The notes beneath the pieces are model-generated. The model did not search any database. It saw nothing but the letters and a program-made list of their open reading frames with translations, and had not been told where the DNA came from. From the NCBI GenBank assembly GCA_036732565.1, contig DAINCF010000275.1, positions 1-9,343 on the forward strand: a stretch of DNA of 9,343 nt, read 5' to 3'. How positions within the stretch are numbered: the stretch's first letter is position 1; the number at the start of each line of letters is the position of its first letter. This document shows, in pieces, positions 1 through 8,536 of the stretch. The DNA is from JAIVJN01 sp036732565 (GTDB taxonomy: Bacteria > Acidobacteriota > Vicinamibacteria > Vicinamibacterales > UBA2999). The position numbers and the translations under genes were made by a program.

Positions 1-10
1 CCGGCCCTGA

Positions 11-30
11 GGTCCGCCTAAAGGCGGACC
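11..30. repeat. Perfect inverted repeat (hairpin) after the methyltransferase gene
   Basis: GGTCCGCC (11-18) and GGCGGACC (23-30) form a perfect 8-bp GC-rich stem with a TAAA loop; T19 and A22 could also face each other. It lies 40 bases past the methyltransferase stop. On the minus strand no T-tract follows, so it is not a textbook terminator, although it could stabilise the 3' end or slow polymerase. On the plus strand a T-rich stretch (35-43) follows a few bases later. The compact palindrome could also be one copy of a dispersed REP-like element; only one copy is visible here. Confidence 0.5.
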
Positions 31-69
31 CCACGTTTGTTTTGAAACGCACTCTTCGGGTGTTCGGCG

Positions 70-789
70 CTATCGGTGCGCCGTGGCGATGAGATGGCGG
101 GTGCGATGCGCTCGCTGGCGGACTTCAGGATGCGCCGATTGGAGCGCGTTGATCACGTTGGCGACCATCGTGGTCGCGGTCCTGACCGGGTGCTTGACCG
201 AGAGCGGCCGCAATCCGGCGGTTCGAAACCGCCCGGCGGCGATCGCGTACTCGACCGTCACGCGCGAGAAGTGCCGCAGCAGCAGGTCACGGAGCCCCTC
301 GGCGGTGTAGTGCCGCTTGTGATCCGGATTCGAGTTCGGCACCGAATCGCCGTTTGGCGTCGTCATCAGAAATACTCCGCCTGGCTTGAGCACGCGCGCG
401 ACGTTGTGCACGAACGCCTCGTCGGCGTCGACGTGCTCGAGCACTTCGACCGCGACCACGCAGTTGAAGCTGGCATTGGGCAGCGACGACCGCGTCATGT
501 CATCGAGAATGACCGCCTCCAGGTTGCTGCGGCGAGCCAGCAGCTGCTCGGTCATCTGCGTCGTCAGACCGAGGTTGAGCGCGCGCTGCACGTCGGTCTG
601 ACGGGGCAGGTCCGTCACCGTCACCCGCGCCGGGAGCCCGATGGTGTAGTGCGACTTGCGCCCGCCGACGTCGAGCACGGCGAGGGGCTCCGAGCCGCGA
701 GACAACCGTCGCAGGCGCCGCCGTACGATCCCGTGCAGCGGCAACACGAACGGAGACACCATCAAGTAGGTACGCTCGAACGCTGTCAC
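70..789 (-). CDS. Class I SAM-dependent methyltransferase (Methyltransf_11-like)
   Basis: 239 residues, soluble. The Rossmann-fold core lies at about 36-145: a first strand and loop AVLDVGGRKS (37-46), an acidic VTD after the second strand (58-60), DDMTR (96-100), and VVAVEVLEHVDADEAF (111-126). LKPGGVFLMTTPN (134-146) and the family's HKRHYTAEGLRDLL (157-170) follow. The glycine loop is LDVGG rather than the standard DxGxGxG, so motif I is slightly divergent, but the rest of the fold is intact. The C-terminal tail is basic and rich in Arg and His. Such enzymes in polysaccharide loci often methylate a sugar or a glycan end; the acceptor here is unknown. The start is GTG at 787-789, 10 bases after the neuC-like stop, with only a weak GAG-type ribosome binding site; an ATG at residue 10 is a less likely alternative. 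The TAG stop is at 70-72. It is the last complete gene of the operon in the window. Confidence 0.85.
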   Translation of the reverse strand: MTAFERTYLMVSPFVLPLHGIVRRRLRRLSRGSEPLAVLDVGGRKSHYTIGLPARVTVTDLPRQTDVQRALNLGLTTQMTEQLLARRSNLEAVILDDMTRSSLPNASFNCVVAVEVLEHVDADEAFVHNVARVLKPGGVFLMTTPNGDSVPNSNPDHKRHYTAEGLRDLLLRHFSRVTVEYAIAAGRFRTAGLRPLSVKHPVRTATTMVANVINALQSAHPEVRQRAHRTRHLIATAHR

Positions 790-799
790 GGCTGCTGCT

Positions 800-1957
800 C
801 TAGTAGGCGAGCTGCTTCTCGATCGAAAGTGGCGCGGTCGCGAGCGCGTCTGCTATCCGTGCGCCCGCCGCGCCATCGCCGTAGAGGCGATCCACGGGAT
901 ATCGTCCGCCGTTGCCCAGATGCTTCTTGAGGGCGGTGGCGATCGCCTCACGGCCATACCCGACATCAATGACGTTGCGCCCGCGATCGCGTCCGGCCTG
1001 CCGCGAGCCGATGTTGACGACCGGCACGCCCAGGAACGCGCATTCGCGAATGCCGACACTGGAATTACCCACGAGGCAGCGGCTGTTGTAGAGCAACCGC
1101 AGGAAGTCCGTCGGTCCCATGTTCTTGAAAAAGTGAATGTTCGCTGGACGCTCGCGTTCACGGAACGACCGGATGCCGGCCGAGGTCCCGTCCGAGCCGG
1201 CGTCGACGTTGGGCCAGAACCACAGCGTCGGAATGCCCGACTCGCGCACCACTTCCAGCGTCTCGATCACGTGCTCGCGCGACTGCTCGTACTCCGTCGT
1301 CACCGGGTGCTGCATGACGACGAGATAGCCGCGACTGAGATCGAGACCGTCGCCGACACCGCCGTAGCGCTCGAACGGATCGAACCGCAGGCACGGGTCG
1401 GACAGGATCTCGCACGCGAGGTCGATCGAGGGACAGCCGGTGACGAACACGGTGTCGGGGTCTTCGCCCATCCGAATGACGCGGTCCGCCGCTTTCTGGG
1501 TGGCCACCAGATGGACGTCGGCGAGCTTGGTCACTGCGTGGCGGACCTTCTCGTCGATCGAGCCGGTGACCTCTCCCCCTTGCACGTGCGCGACCGGGAT
1601 GTTCATGTAGGCCGCGGCCACGGCGGTCGAGAGCGTTTCGTACCGATCGGCGACGGTCACGACCACGTCCGGCTTCAGGTTGTCGAAGACGGTCGCGAGC
1701 TCGAGGAGCCCGAGGCCGGTGGTCTTCGCCATCGCCGTGGGGTTCTCGCCCTCGAGCACGCTGTAGACGCGAGCCGCGACCTCGAACCCGTCCTGTTCCA
1801 TGATGCTGACGGCGCTGCCATAGCGCTCCAGCAGGGCGGAGGCTCCCACGATGAGCTGAAGATCGAGGTCATCGTGCGCCTGCACCGCTGCGAGCGCGGT
1901 CTTGATACGGCTGTAACTGGGTCGTGCGGTGACCACGACCGCGACTTTTCGACGCAT
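800..1957 (-). CDS. neuC: UDP-N-acetylglucosamine 2-epimerase, hydrolysing (NeuC/LegG-type)
   Basis: 385 residues, typical of the family. NeuC-type enzymes convert UDP-GlcNAc to ManNAc and UDP, feeding NeuB; LegG relatives do the same on 2,4-diacetamido sugars. The first Rossmann domain opens with VAVVVTARPSYSRIK (5-19), followed by VADRYE (102-107). The signature of the hydrolysing branch then spans 124-150: HVQGGEVTGSIDE, RHAVTKLA, H. This GGExTGSIDE block distinguishes it from the non-hydrolysing WecB, which has HVEAG. The second domain holds MQHPVTTEY (215-223) and the UDP-binding end NSSVGIRECAFLGVPVVNIG (298-317, with SRQAGRDR following). The ATG at 1955-1957 has an excellent ribosome binding site (GAGGAG, 1962-1967) and lies 14 bases after the neuB-like stop. 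Pairing with neuB is strong support for synthesis of a sialic-acid-like sugar. The exact substrate (GlcNAc or a diacetamido form) cannot be decided from sequence. Confidence 0.93.
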   Translation of the reverse strand: MRRKVAVVVTARPSYSRIKTALAAVQAHDDLDLQLIVGASALLERYGSAVSIMEQDGFEVAARVYSVLEGENPTAMAKTTGLGLLELATVFDNLKPDVVVTVADRYETLSTAVAAAYMNIPVAHVQGGEVTGSIDEKVRHAVTKLADVHLVATQKAADRVIRMGEDPDTVFVTGCPSIDLACEILSDPCLRFDPFERYGGVGDGLDLSRGYLVVMQHPVTTEYEQSREHVIETLEVVRESGIPTLWFWPNVDAGSDGTSAGIRSFRERERPANIHFFKNMGPTDFLRLLYNSRCLVGNSSVGIRECAFLGVPVVNIGSRQAGRDRGRNVIDVGYGREAIATALKKHLGNGGRYPVDRLYGDGAAGARIADALATAPLSIEKQLAY

Positions 1958-1971
1958 GACTCTCCTCTACG

Positions 1972-2992
1972 CTACGCGCGTTCGAAATCGCTGTCCGCGA
2001 GCAACTCGTCCGGGCTGACATCGCGGCTGAGCCGTCGGCCGGCGATATCGCGCAGCCGCGCCGCCGGGATACCAGTGCCCGGCTTCTTGACCGTCAGATC
2101 ATTGGCGTTGAGCACGGTGCCGCGAGGCAGCGGCCGGCGCAGCGAGACGCTCTTCGTGAACAGCGTCCGCAGCGCGCCGACGTCGACGGCCGCCGCGTCC
2201 TTGTCCACGGGCGCCGCCTGCATCGCTTCGATGAAGCGGACACCGTCGACGAGTTGCCGGAGCTCCGCGGTGGTGACCGATGCGGGCACGTCGGGACCGA
2301 ACATCTCGCGACTGAACGTCACGTGCACCTCGAGTGCGCCGATGCCGATCGTCGCCGCCGCAAGCCCGGGATAGATGGTGCCCGAGTGATCGGAAAGTCC
2401 GACCGCACACCCGTAGCGAGACCGGAACAGCGCGAGCAGATTCAAGCCGACCCTTTCGGGCGGACAGGGGTACGCCGTCGTGCACTGCATGACGATGGGC
2501 TCCTGCCCCGCGGCCTTCACGGTGGCCACCGCTGCATCGAGCTCGTGCAACGGGCTCAGCCCGGACGAGATGAGCACGGGCCGCCCTGAGCTGGCGACGC
2601 GCTCGACCATCGGCAGGTTGCTCGTCTCGCCGGACGCGATCTTCCACGCCGCGACGTCGACGCGCTCGAGCAGCTCCACCGCTTCGATTGAGAATGGGGA
2701 GCTGAGGAACAGCAGTTGACGCTCGTCCGCATGACGCTTCAGGCCCGCCCACTGGGAGACGCTGAACTCCATCCGCCGCCAGTATTCGTACCTGGTCGCA
2801 TCCTGTCGGCTGAACCGCACGCGCCAGGGCTCGCTCGGTGTGCTCTCGGCCGCGGCGATGTGGGTTTGGAATTTCACGCCATCGGCGCCCGCGTTGGCAA
2901 TGGCGTCGATGAACGCATGCGCCTGCCCCAGACTCCCGTCATGGGTTTGCGCGACTTCCCCGATTACGACGCACCGGCCGCCCGCTGCGCGT

Positions 2993-3009
<17 letters not shown>
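1972..3009 (-). CDS. neuB: N-acetylneuraminate synthase family protein (NeuB-like nonulosonate synthase)
   Basis: 345 residues, the usual family length. NeuB enzymes condense phosphoenolpyruvate with ManNAc (or a related 6-carbon sugar) to make sialic acid or legionaminic/pseudaminic acid, in the cytoplasm with a divalent metal. The TIM-barrel part (about 12-265) shows IGEVAQTHDG (16-25), KFQ (46-48), KIASGE (123-128) and GLSDHSG (204-210). EVHVTFSREMFGPD (227-240) has H208 and H229 where the metal-binding histidines are expected. A C-terminal SAF (antifreeze-like) domain spans about 285-340 (KSVSLRRPLPRGTVLNANDL). Two differences stand out: EVHV instead of the common EKHF, and KKPGTG instead of KRPGxG, where an arginine normally reaches into the active site. 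The substrate may therefore not be plain ManNAc. The start is TTG at 3007-3009, supported by GGAG 7 bases upstream and giving a 17-base overlap with the permease gene. The symbol denotes the family, not a proven product. Confidence 0.93.
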
Positions 3010-3824
<815 letters not shown>

Positions 3825-3832
<8 letters not shown>

Positions 3833-6083
3833 GTCCCGAGCCTTCCGGCGTGTAGTAAGCGCTGTATTCGTGCCGGTAGTACTTGGCGAAGTAATACGCG
3901 TGGCGATCGAGGTCGACCGAATTGAGCACGCCTCCGAGGAACGGCGCGCGCGCCGCCTCGAGCTGCTCGAGCGCCGCCTGCGCGGCGTGCCGGCTCGTGC
4001 GATCGGCGCCGACTACGAACAGCACTCCCGACGACTGATGCGCAATCACCGCGGCATCGGTCACCGCCAGCACCGGCGGCGAATCGATGATCACCCAGTC
4101 GAAGTGCCGCATCATCATCTGCAGGCTCTCGCGGAACCGCGGCGAGCCCAACAGGTCCGCGGGGTTAGCCGTGGTGACGCCGGCGGGCAACAGCCACAGT
4201 CCGGGAACGCTGGTCTGGCGAAACGACTGCATCCCGGTCACCTTGCCGGCGAGCAGATCCGTCATGCCCGGCGCCTGCGGCTGATCGAAGATTTCGTGCA
4301 CACGCGGCCGGCGCAGGTCCGCGTCGACGAGAATCACGCGCTGCCCGGCTTGCGCGAGCGCGACCGCGAGGTTGGTCGCGACAACGGTCTTGCCTTCCTT
4401 CGGCCCAGTGCTCGTCACCACCAACGCGCGAGGCCCGTCGTCGACCGACAGCAGCACCTTCGTGCGCACGGCGCGGACCGCTTCGGCGAACTTCGCCGGC
4501 ACGCCGTTGTTGATGAGCAGCGAATGCCCGTTGAGACTCTTGGCCGACACCATCGGCACGAGGCCGATCAGGGGCAAGCCCAGCGCCGATCGAATCTCGT
4601 CCGGCGACTTGATACGGTTGTCCAGATAGTCGACGAAGAACGCCAGCACGACGGCAAACACCGCGCCGCCCAGCAGCGCGAGGAGCAGGTTCCGCCGCTT
4701 CTGCGGCCAGACCGGCGCGCGCGGGATGTCGGCGGGATCGATGATCTGGATGTTGTTGCTCTTGAGCTCGCCGGAGATGCCCGTCTCTCGGGTGCGCTGA
4801 AGCAGCGTCTCGAAAATCTGCCGGGCGCTGATCGCCTCGCGCTGCAGCGCGCCGTAGTCGATGGCTTTGCGATTGAGCGCCAGCGCTTCGTTCTTCTGCG
4901 CCTCGAGGGCGCCCACCAGGCTCTTCTCCTGCTCGAGGGCCGCCTCGTACTGGCTCTGCAGCGACAGCAGTACCCGGTCGACTTCGGCGCGCAGCTTCTG
5001 CTCCGCCATCTGGAGGGTGGATTTCATCCTGACCATGTCCGGATGCCGCTCACCCAGCCGCTCGGCCTGCTGCATCTGCTGGCGCTGCAGGTCGGCGACG
5101 TCGGCCCGCAGTTGCTGGATGTAGGCATTCGTCAGGATCGTGGCCACGCTGTTGAGCGCGGTGGGGTCGCTCTTGACGGACTGCGCATGCCGAAACACCG
5201 CTTCCTTCTCGATGCGCGCGGTCTTCGCCTGCGTGACGGCGGTGTTCAAGGCAGTCAGCTTCTGCAAGACGATGTTGTTCGGCTCGTCGAGTGACAACGC
5301 ATCGTTGCGTTCGCGATAGCGCTGCAGCGCGACTTCGGTGGCTTCGACCTGCTTGCGCTGCGTTTCGAGCTGCTCCGCCAACCAGTCGGACGCCTGTTTC
5401 GAGACCCCCAGCTTGGTCTCCATGTTCTGGTCGATGTAGTTCTGGGCCAGAGCGTTCGCCATGTCCGCCGCCAGCTGCGGATCGCGCGATCGCATCCGGA
5501 CGTCGACGAGTCGGCTGTTGCGCACGGGCACGACCGTGAGGCGGCTCACGAACGCGTCGATGGTGCGCGCTTCATTCCCGGTCTCGCCGTCGCTCGGCGT
5601 GGACGGCGCCGGCGGCGGTGGAATGACGCCGCCGCTCACGCGCGCGGCGTAGGCGCGCGCCTTCAACCACGCGCCCCGCCACCCGGTCGTCTCGGCCTCG
5701 CCCGGTGCCGCGTACCCAAGCTCGGGGTTCGACCAGAGCTGAAGCTTGTCGACCGTGCGCCGCGCCAGGCTGCGGCTCTGCAGAATGCGGTGCTGCGTCT
5801 GCTGATAGTCCTTGTCCGCATCGTCCTGCTCGATCACTTCCTTGAAGAGCACGACGTTGCGGTTCTCGGGCTCGATCAGGATCTGGACGCTGGCTTCGTA
5901 GATGGGCTCGGCGCGATAGGTGACGACGGCGACAATCGCCACGACGAGCACCAACGCCGCGAAGCCCACCCGCCGCCGCTTGTACAGCACACGGACGTAG
6001 TCGAGGAGATGCCGTCCTTCACCGGTGTCGAGAGAAGTCAGTGCGTGCCCGGGCAACTGCGGAGGCTGTACGTCCGACGCCAT
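3825..6083 (-). CDS. Wzc/GumC-like polysaccharide co-polymerase fused to a BY-type tyrosine kinase
   Basis: 752 residues, a full-length inner-membrane protein that sets chain length and links export to tyrosine autophosphorylation. The N-terminal Wzz part has a first membrane helix at about 40-56. A long periplasmic section follows, with coiled-coil-like helices at about 225-430, a Pro-containing stretch (RAPVWP, 455-460) and a second membrane helix at about 464-485. The cytoplasmic kinase has Walker A STGPKEGKT (558-566), Walker A' VILVDADL (583-590) and Walker B VIIDSPP (664-670). A tyrosine cluster ends the protein: Y730, Y731, Y735, Y736, Y740, Y743 and Y744. All features needed for an active BY-kinase are present; no Wzb-type phosphatase gene is in the window. 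An AAAGG ribosome binding site lies 8 bases before the ATG, inside the upstream Wza-like gene. A proline-rich low-complexity insert occurs at about 152-172. The family normally works with Wzx/Wzy, so the ABC permease gene overlapping its 3' end is notable. Confidence 0.95.
3841..3846 (-). promoter_or_regulatory. Ribosome binding site of the ABC permease gene
   Basis: GGAAGG on the minus strand sits 8 bases before the GTG at 3830-3832, within the last codons of the wzc-like gene. It supports the GTG as the true start, giving an 8-base gene overlap. Confidence 0.5.
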
Positions 6084-6922
6084 CAGAACAACCTTTCACG
6101 GACGATGATGGTGTCGCCCGGTATCACCAGATCGGTCAAAGCGACCTTGATCTCTTGCTTCTTGCCATTGACCGTTCGCATGATACGAACTCGATTGGCC
6201 GCGCCCCGGTCGGTCAAGCCTCCCGCCAGCGACAACGCTTGCAGAACCGTCGTGCCCTTGCGCGCGGGATACGACCCAGGTGTGCGGACCTGTCCGAAGA
6301 CGTAGACAGTGCCGGCACGCGGCACGAACAGCGTGTCGCCCGACCGCAGCGTGTTGCCCTGGAACAACGCGCCGCTCTGCAGCTGTTGCAGATCCACCCG
6401 TTCGACGTGCTCGACGTCGCTGTTGTCCGGGAGCACCGGACCGGCGGCGCGGTGCCCCTGGCGCGGCCGGACGATGACGATCTCGTCCCCGGCATCCTCT
6501 GACACTGGACCGGCCTGCGCGAGCGCCTCGAGCAGCGTGGTCTCTCCGGTCAGCGGGTACCCACCAGGCTTGCCCACCTGGCCGATCACGAAGATGCGCT
6601 GACTCCGATACTCCTCGACGGTGATCGCGACTTGCGGATCCTTGAAGAACCCCTCGGTCAGCCGCGACCGCAGTTCGACCTCGATGGCGGGGATCGTCAT
6701 ACCGGCCGCTTTGACCTTGCCCACCAGGGGAAAGTTGAACGTGCCGTCGGCGTCAACGCGATAGGGCCCCGACAGGGCTTTGTCGTTAGACAACACCACC
6801 GTCAGGATGTCCTGCGGGCCAACGCGGTACTCGGTTTGCGCGAAGCTTGGTACGCCCGTCGCCAGCAGACCAAGCGCGCAGAGCCACCAGCCGAAGCGAA
6901 CGTGGCCGAGTCTACAGGCCAT
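6083..6922 (-). CDS. Wza-type polysaccharide export (OPX) protein with two SLBB domains
   Basis: 279 residues. A signal peptide (hydrophobic core 11-24, cleavage SFA|Q after residue 28) sends it to the periplasm; there is no lipobox cysteine, unlike E. coli Wza. Residues about 30-105 are the polysaccharide export domain (EYRVGPQDILTVVL, then FNFPLVGKVKAAG, ending PQVAITVEEYRS). Two SLBB repeats follow: about 109-151 (IFVIGQVGKPGGYPLTGETT, LLEALAQAGPV) and about 206-250 (VYVFGQVRTPGSYPARKGTT, VLQALSLAGGL). The protein ends a few residues after PGDTIIV, so the C-terminal amphipathic helix with which E. coli Wza crosses the outer membrane is missing. It would then need a separate pore, and the barrel gene directly upstream is the obvious candidate. 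Its TGA stop shares its A with the next gene's ATG (TGATG at 6081-6085), which suggests coupled translation with the Wzc-like protein it is expected to contact. Confidence 0.92.
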   Translation of the reverse strand: MACRLGHVRFGWWLCALGLLATGVPSFAQTEYRVGPQDILTVVLSNDKALSGPYRVDADGTFNFPLVGKVKAAGMTIPAIEVELRSRLTEGFFKDPQVAITVEEYRSQRIFVIGQVGKPGGYPLTGETTLLEALAQAGPVSEDAGDEIVIVRPRQGHRAAGPVLPDNSDVEHVERVDLQQLQSGALFQGNTLRSGDTLFVPRAGTVYVFGQVRTPGSYPARKGTTVLQALSLAGGLTDRGAANRVRIMRTVNGKKQEIKVALTDLVIPGDTIIVRERLF

Positions 6923-8198
6923 AGGTAATCACTGCCCCGTAACGAATGCCGTCGTATTGCCGCGAGAGCACACCGGAGTCCCGGCGCGCGTAGTCGGCGG
7001 TCAGGCCAAAAGACATCTTCCGGCTGCTCGTGAAGAGCGTCAGCGCCGCGCCGATGGTCGTCCCGTTGTCGATGCGCGCGCCCAGGTCGCTCGATCGCCC
7101 ACCCAGCGCTTGATAGTCCAGTCGCTGCCGCCCGAACGAGCCGGTGAGCCTCACGCGATCGGTCACGGCTTGCGCGATGCTTGCCTGCCAGGCGGTCAGC
7201 AGGTAGTACGGCTCGGTGGGCTCGAACGAGTAGGTCACGTCCCGCGTCGTGCCGATCGAGAACCGCGTGCTGCCGCGAAGGAGGTAGCTGAGGTCGAGCG
7301 TGGTCACGAGCCCCGTGAACGCCGCCAGCTCTGGGTTTCGCGGCATGAAGCGCTTGACGCCGACGGCGGCGCTTCCCGAAATCAACGCGTCGGGTTGAAA
7401 CTCCACGCTGGGCAGGAGCTTCACCGAGTCGGAGTCGCGCAGGCTCGAGAACTCGAACCGATCCCGTGCGCCCTCCGCCGTGACTGCAATGGTCGTCAGC
7501 GGCGTCAGTCGATGGCGAACGCCGACGGTTGCACCCTCTCCGGTTCGATTGAGTGTCTCGCGCAGCCCGCTGCCCTCGAACGTGTCGTCTTCGCCGTAGC
7601 CGGTCGAGGTGCGGTAGGCACCGACCACGAGGTCGGTCTTGGCACCGAGCCGTCCGACGACGCCCGCGCGGACGACGGGCTCGATCCGCAGCGGCCTCGA
7701 ATCGATCTCGAACCCGGTCCGATCGCGCGTGCGAAGGAAGCCGCCAGACACGAACGGCACGATGCGGTAAAGGTCGACGTCCAGCCGCAGGTCCGTAACG
7801 ACGTTGACCGAACGGTGCGTCTCGGTTTTTGCGAAGTAGGCGGCGCCCACGCCGCCGCGGAATTGCAGTTGGGCGCGGCCGAGCTTGAGCCACGCCTGCA
7901 CTTCGGGAGTCGTGCGACTGTAATAGTCTTGCGTCGGATTGACTTCTTCGTTGAGCACGTTGGTGTCGATACCGGTCACGAACGTAACGGTCGGCCTCAG
8001 CGTCAACGGCCCCCACTGAAGTCGTGCGTCAGCTGGAGGTTCGCTCATCACTTGCGCGATGGCGGATGGGCCCCATACATGGAGTACACAGCCAACGGCC
8101 AGACTCCGAACGCAGATCGCACGCATTCGCGCGCGTCCGCGTACGGACTGCCGCCGTGCTGCGCTTACCGTTTTCAAGGTAGCGCTTCGCCCTTTCAC
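6912..8198 (-). CDS. Outer-membrane beta-barrel protein of a polysaccharide export locus (BBP2-like)
   Basis: The product is secreted: residues 25-48 form a signal peptide (MRAICVRSLAVGCVLHVWG, then an AIA cleavage site before Q49). The rest is a run of alternating short amphipathic strands with many Arg, Thr, Gly and aromatic residues and no transmembrane helix, ending in GAVITYGL, as expected of a beta-barrel. Size and context fit the putative beta-barrel porin 2 (BBP2) type found at the head of exopolysaccharide operons. Likely role: outer-membrane conduit, or accessory, for the glycan exported by the proteins encoded next to it. The annotated start is GTG 8196-8198, preceded by AGGCG at a 7-base spacing, which leaves a long basic leader before the hydrophobic core. 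An ATG at 8124-8126 (residue 25) would give a normal signal peptide but has no clear ribosome binding site. The stop (TAG 6912-6914) lies inside the next gene, an 11-base overlap. Family assignment is by fold pattern and context, not by a diagnostic motif. Confidence 0.75.
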   Translation of the reverse strand: MKGRSATLKTVSAARRQSVRGRARMRAICVRSLAVGCVLHVWGPSAIAQVMSEPPADARLQWGPLTLRPTVTFVTGIDTNVLNEEVNPTQDYYSRTTPEVQAWLKLGRAQLQFRGGVGAAYFAKTETHRSVNVVTDLRLDVDLYRIVPFVSGGFLRTRDRTGFEIDSRPLRIEPVVRAGVVGRLGAKTDLVVGAYRTSTGYGEDDTFEGSGLRETLNRTGEGATVGVRHRLTPLTTIAVTAEGARDRFEFSSLRDSDSVKLLPSVEFQPDALISGSAAVGVKRFMPRNPELAAFTGLVTTLDLSYLLRGSTRFSIGTTRDVTYSFEPTEPYYLLTAWQASIAQAVTDRVRLTGSFGRQRLDYQALGGRSSDLGARIDNGTTIGAALTLFTSSRKMSFGLTADYARRDSGVLSRQYDGIRYGAVITYGL

Positions 8199-8324
8199 TT
8201 ACAGGCGCCTATGTTTGGGAGAACGCCAGAGTTGAAGATGTCACGCTCGATGGAAGAGCGGGACGATTCACGACGAGCGTGCGCGTGGCATCAGAGGATG
8301 ACTCGCCCGCTCGCTGCAGAACTG

Positions 8325-8340
8325 TGCAATTCGCGTGCTC
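8325..8340 (-). promoter_or_regulatory. Candidate sigma-54 (-24/-12) promoter for the polysaccharide operon
   Basis: The minus strand reads GAGCACGCGAATTGCA. Against the sigma-54 consensus TGGCACGNNNNTTGCA the GCACG and TTGCA blocks and their spacing match. The first two bases differ, so the usually essential -24 GG is AG. Transcription would start near 8314, giving a leader of roughly 115 bases to the GTG at 8198. Sigma-54 control with enhancer-binding proteins is known for several exopolysaccharide loci. One mismatch in a key dinucleotide and the absence of a visible enhancer site keep this tentative. Confidence 0.22.
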
Positions 8341-8470
8341 ATCAGGAAAGATCCCGTCGCTGTTGAGATCTGGTAGATGCCCCGACGGAGAAGGCATACC
8401 TTGGCTGGACATTTGTCCGAAGATTGGTCTGAGACGCAGAATATCGATCGCAGGGCTCATCGGCCCGTTG

Positions 8471-8494
8471 AAAAATCCCGCTACACGATGCGGG
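8471..8494 (-). terminator. Probable intrinsic terminator of the pmbA-type gene
   Basis: Read on the minus strand, CCCGC (8494-8490) and GCGGG (8481-8477) form a 5-bp GC-only stem around an 8-nt loop, followed after one A by five T (8475-8471). It lies about 43 bases past the stop codon of the upstream gene. The stem is short and the loop large, so termination may be partial; on the plus strand there is no T-tract after the stem. Confidence 0.45.
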
Positions 8495-8536
8495 CATTCA
8501 ACCCAAATTGAAAAAATGGGAATCGCCGTCCGTCAT

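Larger units (their letters stand above)
8199..8536. other. Intergenic region upstream of the polysaccharide operon
   Basis: This 338-bp stretch is the only long gap in the window and is where the operon promoter should lie. It holds the terminator hairpin at 8471-8494, a sigma-54-like -24/-12 candidate at 8325-8340 and an 8-bp palindrome AGGCGCCT at 8203-8210 just before the first start codon. I see no convincing sigma-70 -35/-10 pair. A minus-strand open frame of 83 codons (8209-8460) fills much of it but has no recognisable homology, no good ribosome binding site and looser third-position GC than its neighbours. It ends 10 bases before the next start codon. I do not call it a gene. Confidence 0.6.

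Noticed and set aside
50..62. Second possible hairpin (CACTC-TTC-GGGTG) just after the methyltransferase gene
   Set aside because: It depends on a G-T pair on the plus strand that becomes a C-A mismatch in the minus-strand transcript, where a terminator would be needed, and no T-tract follows.
920..2374. Long plus-strand open frame (484 codons) opposite the neuC- and neuB-like genes
   Set aside because: Antisense to two enzymes with clear catalytic motifs; its translation is low-complexity Arg/His/Asp/Val with no domain and crosses the boundary between two real genes.
3870..5294. Long plus-strand open frame (474 codons) opposite the wzc-like gene
   Set aside because: Antisense to a complete co-polymerase/kinase; Arg/His/Gln-rich shadow translation with no domain.
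6802..8016. Second minus-strand open frame (404 codons) within the barrel and Wza-like genes
   Set aside because: Same strand but a different frame from the barrel gene; Arg/Ala-rich with no strand pattern or domain, whereas the barrel frame has a signal peptide and beta pattern.
6780..8366. Long plus-strand open frame (528 codons) opposite the barrel and Wza-like genes
   Set aside because: It is antisense to two well supported genes, is rich in Arg, His and Gln without any recognisable domain, and is what high third-position GC produces on the opposite strand.
8502..8520. CCCA...TGGG pair around an A-rich loop as a second terminator after the pmbA-type gene
   Set aside because: Only a 4-bp stem with an 11-nt loop, and the T-run lies inside the loop and not after the stem.
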